From Treponema sp. (GTDB lineage: Bacteria; Spirochaetota; Spirochaetia; Treponematales; Breznakiellaceae): a stretch of DNA of 64,000 nt. The stretch spans positions 59,473-123,472 of the forward strand of contig WRMC01000006.1 in the NCBI GenBank assembly GCA_009777335.1, in the 5' to 3' direction. Each line of letters starts with the position of its first letter. Positions within the stretch are counted from its first letter, which is position 1. Of this stretch, positions 17,500 through 25,547 are shown piece after piece. The notes beneath the pieces are model-generated. The model was not told the origin of the DNA. It saw nothing but the letters and a program-made list of their open reading frames with translations, and did no database searches. Made by a program: the position numbers and the translations under genes.

Positions 17500-18603
17500 A
17501 TTCTCAAGATTGGCGGTTTTGCCCATGTACAGCCCGCATACCTTGGAAAGGGTTTGCCGGTGCTTATCCAAACCATGTGGAAGGACCGCCTTTCTTATGA
17601 GGATCTAAAGACCGGTGTATTAGATACCCATATAAAACGTATAAGGGGGCTGCAAGACATGGGCTGCAGCCTCCTGCGTTTTGCGGTTCCCGACATGGAA
17701 GCCGCCGAGGTCCTGGGTAAGCTCTCAGAGGCGGTTACCATGCCCCTGGTGGCGGACATACACTTTGATTACAAAATAGCCCTCCGCTGTCTCGATTTTC
17801 CCATCGCAAAGATACGCATAAACCCCGGCAATATAGGCAATAGCGATCATTCCCGGGCGGTGATCTCCCGGGCCCAGGAAAAGCAAAGGCCCATCCGAAT
17901 AGGGGTCAACGGGGGAAGTCTGCCCCAAGACCTGGCCCAAAAGGCAGAGGGGGGCCAGTTGAGCCTGGCCCTAGCCATGGTAGAAGCGGCGGAACGAGAG
18001 CTGGCCATATTCGATGAGCACTCCTTTAAGGAAGTCCTCCTTTCCATGAAGGCCTCCAACATCAGGGACACCATAGAAGCTAACCGCCTCATGGCCCAGC
18101 GCAGGGACATCCTCCTCCATGTGGGGGTTACCGAGGCGGGACCCCATGTGGCCGGGACGGTCCGAAACACCGCCGCCCTATTGGCCCTCCTAAAAGATGG
18201 CATAGGGGATACCATCCGGGTCTCCCTCTCGGATACCATGGAGCGGGAAGTGATGGCCGGCCGGGAAATTCTTGCCGCCCTGGAGGAACTATACCCGGAT
18301 CTGCCCAGGGAAGGCCGCCCCAGGGGGGTGCAGCTCATTTCCTGCCCCCGCTGCGGCAGAAGCAGTTTTGACACCATCGCCTTTACGGCCCGCTGGGAAA
18401 ACCGCCTCTATGCCATGGCAAAGGATATCACTGTGGCCATCATGGGCTGTGTGGTAAATGGCCCCGGGGAGGGCCGTCATGCTGATTTAGGGATCACCGG
18501 GGCAGGGGAGAAGGTCCTCATCTTCCGCCATGGCCAGGTGGTAAAGACCATAGAGGAAGGGGATGCCGACCGGGTCTTTGCAGAGGAGCTGGACAAGTTC
18601 TAA
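17500..18603 (+). CDS. ispG: 4-hydroxy-3-methylbut-2-enyl diphosphate synthase (IspG), probable ATT start
   Basis: Iron-sulfur enzyme of the non-mevalonate isoprenoid pathway. Family segments include MPLVADIHFDYKIAL, RINPGNIGN and the C-terminal cluster region with SCPRCGR and MGCVVNGPGEG. The ORF track starts at TTG 17554 (MPVLIQTM), but the family's conserved start continues upstream in frame (KIGGFAHVQPAYLGKG). No ATG, GTG or TTG lies in frame upstream of that block. An ATT at 17500 has AAGGA seven bases before it, an ideal ribosome site, so I use it (367 residues). ATC at 17475 is a weaker option. It follows the second K gene by 26 bases, probably in the same transcript. Confidence 0.85.
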   Translation: MLKIGGFAHVQPAYLGKGLPVLIQTMWKDRLSYEDLKTGVLDTHIKRIRGLQDMGCSLLRFAVPDMEAAEVLGKLSEAVTMPLVADIHFDYKIALRCLDFPIAKIRINPGNIGNSDHSRAVISRAQEKQRPIRIGVNGGSLPQDLAQKAEGGQLSLALAMVEAAERELAIFDEHSFKEVLLSMKASNIRDTIEANRLMAQRRDILLHVGVTEAGPHVAGTVRNTAALLALLKDGIGDTIRVSLSDTMEREVMAGREILAALEELYPDLPREGRPRGVQLISCPRCGRSSFDTIAFTARWENRLYAMAKDITVAIMGCVVNGPGEGRHADLGITGAGEKVLIFRHGQVVKTIEEGDADRVFAEELDKF

Positions 18604-18611
18604 GGCCCCGT

Positions 18612-19553
18612 TCACTGAGATCTAATCACCCTGATAATATCTTCCACCATGGCTTCTACTCCAAAACGGGGTTTCCAGCCCAGCTCCCTTTCGGCCCGGC
18701 TGCAGTCTATGGTCCATTCCTTGTAGGCCGAAACGACCGCCATGATATCTTCCACCGGGGTATAGGCAAAGGAGGCTGAGGGGATGAGTTCCTTTACCCG
18801 GCTCACCATCTTCTTCACCACCACGTTCCCCGAGGCAAAGTTGTAGATTCGGGAGGGGGCTGCCGGTGCCTCCATAAGCTTTAGGAGGGCCTCCACCGCA
18901 TCGCGGATGTATACCACCGGGTAGGAGGTATCTTCGCTCACCTCTATGTCATAATGCTCGCCCCGGGCGGCCTTTTCGGGGATCAGGGAGGTAAAGAGGC
19001 TGGCAGAGCCCTGGGCCACCCTATTGGGGCCCGTGACTGCGGCAAAGCGGCCGGCCCGAAAATCCAGGCCCTGACGCCGGGCATAGAGGAGCCCCATCTG
19101 CTCCGCCGACTGCTTGGTGGCCCCATACCAGCCATCGGGCTCCAGGGGCATCTCTTCGGTAATGGGCTGGGGGAGCCCCCGGCCATAGACCCCTATGGTG
19201 CTGGCCAGGATTACCGGCCTCTTTCCGTTCTGAAGGGCCCCCTCGAGGATATTGAAGGTCCCCCCCAGGTTTACCTCTATGGCGAGCCGGGGGTCCCGGT
19301 CGCATCCGGCCGTAAGCATGGCCGCCAGGTGTATGATGGGGTCCTTATTCCCGGAAGCCTTTACCAGGTCCAGGATTTTTGCTGCGTCCCGGATATCACC
19401 CTGGACAAACTCGGCCTTTCCCTTCCAACGGCTCAGGACCTCTTCCTTGGGGGGGTTAAAATCAAAAGCCAGAACTTCCTTTCCCTGCTCGGCCAGGGCG
19501 GTCACCAGGGCCTGTCCTATAAAGCCCCCTGCACCGGTAATAAACACTGCCAT
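18612..19553 (-). CDS. NAD-dependent epimerase/dehydratase
   Basis: A short-chain extended-family sugar nucleotide epimerase-like enzyme, 313 residues, cytosolic. The Rossmann motif TGAGGFIG is at residues 6-13 and the catalytic YGATK has Y143 and K147, with a serine/threonine at ASTIG just before. AAAGGAGG precedes the ATG. The gene is the last of a minus-strand unit: it starts 18 bases after the ABC ATPase gene, so it is probably cotranscribed with the transporter. This hints that the transported compound is a sugar or polyol derivative, but the substrate cannot be named. Confidence 0.82.
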   Translation of the reverse strand: MAVFITGAGGFIGQALVTALAEQGKEVLAFDFNPPKEEVLSRWKGKAEFVQGDIRDAAKILDLVKASGNKDPIIHLAAMLTAGCDRDPRLAIEVNLGGTFNILEGALQNGKRPVILASTIGVYGRGLPQPITEEMPLEPDGWYGATKQSAEQMGLLYARRQGLDFRAGRFAAVTGPNRVAQGSASLFTSLIPEKAARGEHYDIEVSEDTSYPVVYIRDAVEALLKLMEAPAAPSRIYNFASGNVVVKKMVSRVKELIPSASFAYTPVEDIMAVVSAYKEWTIDCSRAERELGWKPRFGVEAMVEDIIRVIRSQ

Positions 19554-19571
19554 ACGGTCCTCCTTTGCAAT

Positions 19572-20636
19572 CTAATTATCGAGCCAAACGGCCTTGGTAA
19601 TTTCCATACCCATGGACTCCCCGGGGTTCCCGGTATAGCTTCCGGGGACGCTCACTCTTAGCATGGTCCCTCCCTTTAGCTGGACCTGGTACTCTGTCTG
19701 GTTCCCATGGTAGAGCTTCCCCGTTATGGTGCCCCGCAGAGCCGAGCCCTCATGGGGCTGTATATGGTGGGAACGGACCGCCAGTAAGCCTTCCTTCCCC
19801 CCCTCCTTATGGGGCACCTTCAGGGTATAGTCCCCTTCTATGGTCACTCGAATCATCCCATCTTGATCTATAGCTTCACTGGACCTGGCGGCGGGGATGA
19901 TATTGGCAGAACCGATAAACTTGGCCACAAAGGAATTTTCCGGGTCCTCATAGAGGTTATAGGGGGTGTCAAATTGAATCAAACTTCCCTGATCCATCAC
20001 CGCCACCTTATCAGACATGGTCATGGCCTCGGTCTGATCATGGGTCACATTGATGATGCTAATCCCCAGCTCCCGCTGGATCTCTTTTATCTCGCTCCGC
20101 ATTTCTTCCCGTAAAGCTGCATCCAGGTTAGAGAGGGGTTCGTCCAGCAAGAGCAGGTCGGGCTTCATGATGAGGGCCCGGGCCAGGGCTACCCTCTGCT
20201 GCTGGCCCCCCGAAAGCTCATGGGCCATACGGTTCTCGTATCCATCCAGGTGGACGGTCTTAAGGGTGGCGCTTACCTTCTCTTTGGTCTCAGCCTTTCC
20301 CATCTTCCGGACCTTTAGGGGGTAGCCCACATTCTCGCTCACATTCATGTGGGGCCAGACCGCATAGGACTGAAAGACCATGCCCACGTCCCGCTCTTCG
20401 GGCATCAGGGGAAAGGCCCGGCTCATGGGGTCCACCAGGACCCGCCCGTTAAGGCTGATACTGCCCCCATCGGGGAGGATAAAGCCCGCGATCATCCGCA
20501 GTAGGGTGGTCTTACCGCAGCCCGAGGGCCCCACCACCGTAAGGAGCTCGCCGTTTTCTACGGTAAGGGAAAGATCCTTTACCGCCTCCACCTTGCCGAA
20601 TCGTTTTGCTACATGGGAGAGGATCAGTTTCCCCAT
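19572..20636 (-). CDS. ABC transporter ATP-binding protein (FbpC/PotA type)
   Basis: ATPase of an importer of the iron/spermidine/phosphonate class. The 354-residue protein has Walker A GPSGCGKTTLLRM (near residue 36), Q-loop MVFQSYAVWPHM, signature LSGGQQQRVALARAL and Walker B LLLLDEPLSNLDA. A C-terminal TOBE-like regulatory domain follows from about residue 240. Its start overlaps the end of the permease gene by 13 bases. It works with the fused permease and the lipoprotein binding protein encoded just upstream. Confidence 0.93.
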   Translation of the reverse strand: MGKLILSHVAKRFGKVEAVKDLSLTVENGELLTVVGPSGCGKTTLLRMIAGFILPDGGSISLNGRVLVDPMSRAFPLMPEERDVGMVFQSYAVWPHMNVSENVGYPLKVRKMGKAETKEKVSATLKTVHLDGYENRMAHELSGGQQQRVALARALIMKPDLLLLDEPLSNLDAALREEMRSEIKEIQRELGISIINVTHDQTEAMTMSDKVAVMDQGSLIQFDTPYNLYEDPENSFVAKFIGSANIIPAARSSEAIDQDGMIRVTIEGDYTLKVPHKEGGKEGLLAVRSHHIQPHEGSALRGTITGKLYHGNQTEYQVQLKGGTMLRVSVPGSYTGNPGESMGMEITKAVWLDN

Positions 20637-22378
20637 AGTGGGTTATTCTCCTTGTTTCTGCCCAGGGATTGGATACACAGATATATCAGTATAACAAGGA
20701 AAATTAAAATAATCGCCAGCGAGGCGGTGCGTAAAATTCTTCCCTCTTCCTGGGCGTTAAACACCACGGTTCCTATGGTTTCGCTCCCCAGGGACCAGAG
20801 AAGGGTCGAGAGGGTAACCTCTGAGATGGTGGGGGCGGCGACCAGAAAAAAGGAGCTAGCCAGGGAGCCCCCCAGAAGGGGGAGGGTGATATCCCCAAAG
20901 GCCCTCAAATGGGCCGCCCCGGAAATCCGGGCCGCCTCCTGCAGGGAGGGGTCTATCTGGCTAATGGCCCCGGAAATATTGTTGTAGCCCAGGTTCATGA
21001 ACCGGGCCATGTAGGCGATAAGGAGGATCCAGATGGTCCCGTAGAGCCGCCAGCCCAGGACAGGGAGGGGCCGGGCAAAGGTAAGGATCATGGCGATTGC
21101 TATGATGGTCCCCGGCAGGGCATAGGGGAGGGTGACCATGGTCTGCATGAACCCTATGCCCCGGACCCCCCGGACTCCCCGGCGGATTGCAATATAGGCC
21201 ACCACCAGGGTTACAAAGGTGATAACCAGGGCGGAGAGGGTCGAGAGAAAAAGGCTGTTCCGAAAGGCCCTGGTGATGTTCGGTATGGCCCCCAGCCCTA
21301 TTATATTTCTCAGGGTGATATTTTCCATCCCAAAGGGAAGACCATAGACCCTGGTAAGGGCGGTCACCAGGGTGGCAATGACGGGAGCACAGGCACTGAT
21401 AAGGAAAAACAAGATCAGTCCCCCCATGATAAGGATCTTGGCGGGGCCCAGCTTGAGGGGCTCGGCGGGGGCGCTCTTCCCGCTGATGACCGCAAACTTA
21501 TTGGTTTGCAAAACCCGGTTATAGAGCCAGAGGCCCACCAGGCCAAAGAGGGATAAAAAGATGGAGTAGGCGGCGGCGATCTGCATGCTGTTGGGCATGT
21601 CGGGCCGGCGGACCAGAAAATAAATCTGGGTGGTCATAAGCCGAATGCGGTTAGGAGCCCCCAGGGCTGCGGCGACCCCAAAGTCGGCCAGGACATACAT
21701 AAAGAGGAGGAGCATCCCACCGATAATCGAAGGGGCCAAAAGGGGGAGGGTGATATCCCTAAAGGTTCTGAAAGGCCCTGCCCCGGAGATTCTGGCCGCC
21801 TCTTCCATGGCTGCGGGGATCCTCCGCATGGTGGGGAGTACCACGATAAAGGGCACCGCATAACGGTAGATGGTCAGCACAAAGACCATGCCGGGGATGG
21901 TATATATATTTACCGGGGCCTGGTCCAAAGAAAAGAGGAACATGAAAAAGCGGTTGAGGTGCCCCACGGGACCCAGCAAGAAGGTCCAGGCTATGGCCCC
22001 GATAAAGGGGGGAATCACGTAGGGCACCAGGAGTAAAAGCTGCCAGGCCCTCTTGCCGGGTATATCGGTCCTTACCACCACCCAGGCCAGGCTTACCCCC
22101 AGGATGGTACCCAGGATGGTGGTGGGGACCACCACCCTGATGGAGTTAAGGATGCTCTGTACTATGGCCCTGTTCTGAAAGACCGCCAGGTAGTTACCCA
22201 GGGTAAAGCTAAAGTGCCGCTGTCCCCCGATAATTTCCAGGGATCTAAAACTGTTTGTAATAAGCACCAGGGAGGGCATGATGACCACAAAGCTTAAGAA
22301 GAGGACGGTCCCCCACCAGATGGCTGAGGGGGCGTAGGAGTAGCTGCGCTTCTTATAGTCCCTGCCCAAAGGAGGCAT
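20624..22378 (-). CDS. ABC transporter permease, two fused MetI-type domains
   Basis: Inner-membrane channel of the importer. At 584 residues it is twice the size of a single permease and holds two coupling (EAA) loops: MEEAARISGAGPFRTFRDI near residue 207 and LQEAARISGAAHLRAFGDI near 490. This fused layout is typical of FbpB-type iron and 2-aminoethylphosphonate systems. About twelve hydrophobic segments are visible. It overlaps the ATPase gene and starts 10 bases after the binding-protein gene. Confidence 0.92.
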   Translation of the reverse strand: MPPLGRDYKKRSYSYAPSAIWWGTVLFLSFVVIMPSLVLITNSFRSLEIIGGQRHFSFTLGNYLAVFQNRAIVQSILNSIRVVVPTTILGTILGVSLAWVVVRTDIPGKRAWQLLLLVPYVIPPFIGAIAWTFLLGPVGHLNRFFMFLFSLDQAPVNIYTIPGMVFVLTIYRYAVPFIVVLPTMRRIPAAMEEAARISGAGPFRTFRDITLPLLAPSIIGGMLLLFMYVLADFGVAAALGAPNRIRLMTTQIYFLVRRPDMPNSMQIAAAYSIFLSLFGLVGLWLYNRVLQTNKFAVISGKSAPAEPLKLGPAKILIMGGLILFFLISACAPVIATLVTALTRVYGLPFGMENITLRNIIGLGAIPNITRAFRNSLFLSTLSALVITFVTLVVAYIAIRRGVRGVRGIGFMQTMVTLPYALPGTIIAIAMILTFARPLPVLGWRLYGTIWILLIAYMARFMNLGYNNISGAISQIDPSLQEAARISGAAHLRAFGDITLPLLGGSLASSFFLVAAPTISEVTLSTLLWSLGSETIGTVVFNAQEEGRILRTASLAIILIFLVILIYLCIQSLGRNKENNPLWGN

Positions 22379-22388
22379 CAGCTATCCC

Positions 22389-23426
22389 TTAGTTACCAAA
22401 TCTCTCTTCGTAGGTACTGCGTATCTGGGGTGACTCCCGGATAAAGAAATCCAGATCGAAGGGCATGGTGACAATCTGGTCCACCGCCGGAGCTCCTGGG
22501 GGCAGGGGTGCTCCGGGCATGACGGGGATATAGCCCTGCCGGGAAAAAAGGGCCTGGGTTTCATCCTTAAAAAAGTGATCCACCAGGGCCTTGGCGGCCG
22601 CTTCCTGCTGGCTCGTCATGTTGTTAACCAGGGCCAGGGGGGTGGGAATCAGGACCGCCCCCGATGCAGGCCATACCACTTCAACGGGGCTCCCCTCGAT
22701 TCGGGCGTTATTGGCCATGAAGTCTACGATGAGCACCGCCGCATATTCCCCTGAGCTTACCTTGGTCTGCAAGACCCCATTGGCCAGCTCCATCTTCATG
22801 TCGTTGGCCTGCATCTCTTCGTAGAAGCGCCAGCCCACCTTGTCGCTGTTCTGTATGTGGGCCACCAGGGCGGTAAAGGCCCCCCCTGAGTAGTTGGGGT
22901 TCGCCATGGCTACCATGCTTCGAAATGCCCCCTGGGTTAAGTCCATCCAGTCCCGGGGGGGGCTCGTGACCATACGGGTATTGTAGGCGATGACGTTATA
23001 GATAAGCCGGACCTCGTGGCCCATGCCATTGTTGTAGGCGTATTGGGGATCTATCCTGGCTGCCGCCGGGGGGCTGTAATGGAGGATGAGCCCCTGGCTG
23101 TCCAGGTTAGACATAAACCCTATGTCGGCGAACCAGATGAGGTTTGCTTCGGTGCCGCCGGTGGCGATCATTTCGGCATTAATCCGGCTGATCACATCCC
23201 CGGTGCCGGAACGGAAAATTTCTACCTCCACCTGGGGGTAGCTTTTTTGAAAATCGGCTATAGCCTCCTGGGCCAGTTCCAGGGGCTCAGAGGTGTAGAG
23301 GGTAAGCCAGGCAGATATGGTTCCCTCCTGGCTTGGGGGGGACCTTCTCTGGCAGCTCCAGAGGAGGGGGAAACAGAGGATTCCCAGGATTATGACGAGT
23401 AAGGGGGCAGGTATCTTTTTATTCAT
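22389..23426 (-). CDS. ABC transporter substrate-binding lipoprotein
   Basis: Periplasmic-side binding protein of the Fe3+/phosphonate/extracellular solute-binding family 1 type, 345 residues. The N-terminus MNKKIPAPLLVIIL leads to the lipobox LLWSC, with lipidated cysteine C25. Typical segments are LYTSEPLELAQEAIADFQKSYPQVEVE and the NPNYSGGAF part near the middle. It is first in the minus-strand operon (binding protein, permease, ATPase, epimerase). The ligand is unknown; iron-type binding proteins usually carry paired tyrosines, and I cannot place those with confidence. Confidence 0.88.
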   Translation of the reverse strand: MNKKIPAPLLVIILGILCFPLLWSCQRRSPPSQEGTISAWLTLYTSEPLELAQEAIADFQKSYPQVEVEIFRSGTGDVISRINAEMIATGGTEANLIWFADIGFMSNLDSQGLILHYSPPAAARIDPQYAYNNGMGHEVRLIYNVIAYNTRMVTSPPRDWMDLTQGAFRSMVAMANPNYSGGAFTALVAHIQNSDKVGWRFYEEMQANDMKMELANGVLQTKVSSGEYAAVLIVDFMANNARIEGSPVEVVWPASGAVLIPTPLALVNNMTSQQEAAAKALVDHFFKDETQALFSRQGYIPVMPGAPLPPGAPAVDQIVTMPFDLDFFIRESPQIRSTYEERFGN

Positions 23427-23563
23427 TTTTTACTCCTTAACGTGCACTGGCCCGCATTCTTCTGTCAATTTGATAGAAATGGCCCATAATTTCAAGACCT
23501 AAGGGGGCCTTGGACTATGGTAAGGGGGCTTTTTTTACGATAATCTAACAAGGAAACCAGAAA

Positions 23564-24694
23564 ATGACGAAGAAACTGATTCTTTTATGCCTATTCTTTT
23601 CGGCCCTCTCCTTTGCCTCTGCCCAATCGGAAATTCCCTGGTGGTTCCGGCTTGAGCAGGGAAAGCAGCTCTTCCGCTCCGGGGCCTATGGGGACGCCCT
23701 CATCGCCTTCGAAGATGCCCGGCAGGGTCGAATCCAGGACTTCGCCCGGATGGAAGATGATATGATCCTCCTCCTGTCCCACCCGGACGTGCGGCTCATA
23801 GGGGATGCCCTGGATATAATAGAAATCTACATCGCTGCCCTCCACGAAACCCGGGCTGCCCGGGCCCTCTCGGAACTCTATCACCGGGTTCCCCGGGATT
23901 CCCTGGGGGGTTCGGTCAACCGGGCCCTGGAAGAGCTGGACCGCCTTAAGGGCTACCCCGAGGCGGAGTTCTGGCTGGGTGAGACCTACTGGGTAGAGGG
24001 AGAACTTTCCCTGGCCCTGCGTCAGTACGAGAAGGCCTATAGGGACCGCTCCCTTTTGGAGATCCCCGAATTTGACGTGGAGATCCTCTACCGCATGGCG
24101 GAGCTTCACCGGGTCCGCCAGGAATACCAGGAGATGGAAATGCGCCTCCGGGAGATCATCAGCGGCACCGGCCCCACCCAGGAAGGGCGGGACATGTTTT
24201 GGGCCGACAACTCCATGATCCAGATCCGGGCCGCCATGCTCAGGCTCATGGAGAATGAGGGGATAGATCGCTTTCTGGTGATCTACCGTTACGAGAACCA
24301 CCTCACCGAAAGGGCCCACCGGCTTTTGGGTTCCTTCTTTTATACCCAGGGCCGCTATACCTCGGCGGTGGAGCACCTCCTCTTTTCCTTCCTAATTCAG
24401 AATACCCTGCTTATTAACCAGGCCCTTTTAGCCGAATTTGATTTTACCTACACCAGCCTGTCAGAGCTCTTTATCTTTATCAATTCCCGGCCGGACCTCA
24501 TGGCCCTCCTGGACCAGATGGAATACTACCGGGTTCTGTCTTATTTGGCCTCCTCCCTCCAGGCCACGGGGCGGACCCGGCCGGCGGCGGAACTCTGGGC
24601 CTTTCTGGCTTCCCGGGCCGATGCGGGGGTCTGGGGAGACCGGGCCCGCCGGAACTCCCTGCCCATAGTCGATGTGCCCATAGAACTGCCCTAG
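23564..24694 (+). CDS. secreted TPR-like protein of unknown function
   Basis: A 376-residue protein with a clear signal peptide (MTKKLILLCLFFSALSFASA) and no lipobox, so it is probably periplasmic. The mature part is helical with degenerate tetratricopeptide-like units, for example QGKQLFRSGAYGDALIAFEDA, AEFWLGETYWVEGELSLALRQYEKA and AHRLLGSFFYTQGRYTSAVEHL. AAGGA lies 9 bases before the ATG. It is divergent from the ABC operon and upstream of the rpsT cluster. Such proteins are common in treponemes and usually serve in protein-protein contacts; nothing more can be said. Confidence 0.65.
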   Translation: MTKKLILLCLFFSALSFASAQSEIPWWFRLEQGKQLFRSGAYGDALIAFEDARQGRIQDFARMEDDMILLLSHPDVRLIGDALDIIEIYIAALHETRAARALSELYHRVPRDSLGGSVNRALEELDRLKGYPEAEFWLGETYWVEGELSLALRQYEKAYRDRSLLEIPEFDVEILYRMAELHRVRQEYQEMEMRLREIISGTGPTQEGRDMFWADNSMIQIRAAMLRLMENEGIDRFLVIYRYENHLTERAHRLLGSFFYTQGRYTSAVEHLLFSFLIQNTLLINQALLAEFDFTYTSLSELFIFINSRPDLMALLDQMEYYRVLSYLASSLQATGRTRPAAELWAFLASRADAGVWGDRARRNSLPIVDVPIELP

Positions 24695-24767
24695 GGTGAG
24701 CTAGCCTCATTGACAGGCTAAACATTTCTATAGTATCCTCAGCCAACGAAACAAGAAGGAGGTTACC

Positions 24768-24938
24768 ATGGGTCAAGCCAGTAAAAACTCGCGGACCGCC
24801 AGTGCTACGCAGAAATTTTTCTGTCCCTGCGGCGGCGAAGTAAAAATGAAAACCCTCTTTGGCAATGGCAAAATAAAAAACCATGCGGAATGCGAAAAAT
24901 GCAAGCGCATGGAACGCCGGCCTTCGGACTTTAGATAG
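24768..24938 (+). CDS. small zinc-ribbon protein (not in ORF track)
   Basis: A 56-residue open frame missed by the track because of its length. AAGAAGGAGGT stands six bases before the ATG, one of the best ribosome sites in the window. The protein carries two cysteine pairs, FFCPCGG and ECEKCKRME, spaced like a four-cysteine zinc ribbon, and is otherwise basic and polar. A TTGACA element lies 53 bases upstream. It precedes rpsT by 28 bases and is probably cotranscribed with it, suggesting a ribosome-related or nucleic-acid-binding role by context only. Confidence 0.75.
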   Translation: MGQASKNSRTASATQKFFCPCGGEVKMKTLFGNGKIKNHAECEKCKRMERRPSDFR

Positions 24939-24966
24939 CAAACAACGATAATCATGGAGGATTCTT

Positions 24967-25257
24967 TTGGCCAAGAAGAAATCATCTGCCGAAAAACGGC
25001 ACCGGCAGAGCGAAGAGCGCAGGCTCAGAAACAAATCGGTTAAGTCATCTGTCAGAACCAGTGTAAAAAAATTCACCGCCCTTGCCCAGAAAGCAAGCCG
25101 CAACCCCAGTGAGTTAGGCGAAACCGAAACTGCCCTCAGGGAAATGATCAAGAAGCTCGATACCGCGGCCCAGAAGGGCATCATTAAAAAGAATACTGCG
25201 GGACGAAAAAAATCCCGGATGCAAAGGCTTTATAATTCCATAAAAATGGCTCAATAG
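24967..25257 (+). CDS. rpsT: 30S ribosomal protein S20
   Basis: Primary-binding protein of the small ribosomal subunit that contacts 16S rRNA. The 96 residues begin MAKKKSSAEKRHRQSEERR and include NKSVKSSVRTSVKKF and the C-terminal GIIKKNTAGRKKSRMQRL signature, which is diagnostic. The start is a TTG with GGAGGA upstream. The final TAG overlaps the GTG of the HU gene by one base (TAGTG), giving tight translational coupling. Confidence 0.95.
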   Translation: MAKKKSSAEKRHRQSEERRLRNKSVKSSVRTSVKKFTALAQKASRNPSELGETETALREMIKKLDTAAQKGIIKKNTAGRKKSRMQRLYNSIKMAQ

Positions 25258-25547
25258 TGGATAAAATCACCAAAGCTGATATAGTCGATGCCATTTATGC
25301 CAAGACTGAGATAGAGCGCAAAGACGTTCGGATGGTGGTGGATTCATTTATAGAGGAACTTAAGTCGGCCCTTATTTCCCGGAAGATCATAGAATTAAGG
25401 GGTTTTGGAACCTTCGAAGTCAGGGTCCGCAAGGGCCGCCAGAGGGCCCGGAACCCCAAGACCGGCGAAACCCTCTCGGTGGATGCCCATGGCATAGCCC
25501 ACTTTAGGGCCGGAAGGGATCTTAAGCAGGATGTCTGGGATCTTTAA
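25257..25547 (+). CDS. HU/IHF-family DNA-binding protein
   Basis: Nucleoid-associated protein that bends DNA as a dimer. At 96 residues with the start MDKITKADIVDAIYAKTEIERKDVRMV region and the arm motif LRGFGTFEVRVRKGRQRARNPKTGE, it is typical of HU/IHF. The start is GTG at 25257, overlapping the rpsT stop. The last 17 bases overlap the start of lnt. HU and IHF alpha/beta cannot be separated here. Confidence 0.92.
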   Translation: MDKITKADIVDAIYAKTEIERKDVRMVVDSFIEELKSALISRKIIELRGFGTFEVRVRKGRQRARNPKTGETLSVDAHGIAHFRAGRDLKQDVWDL

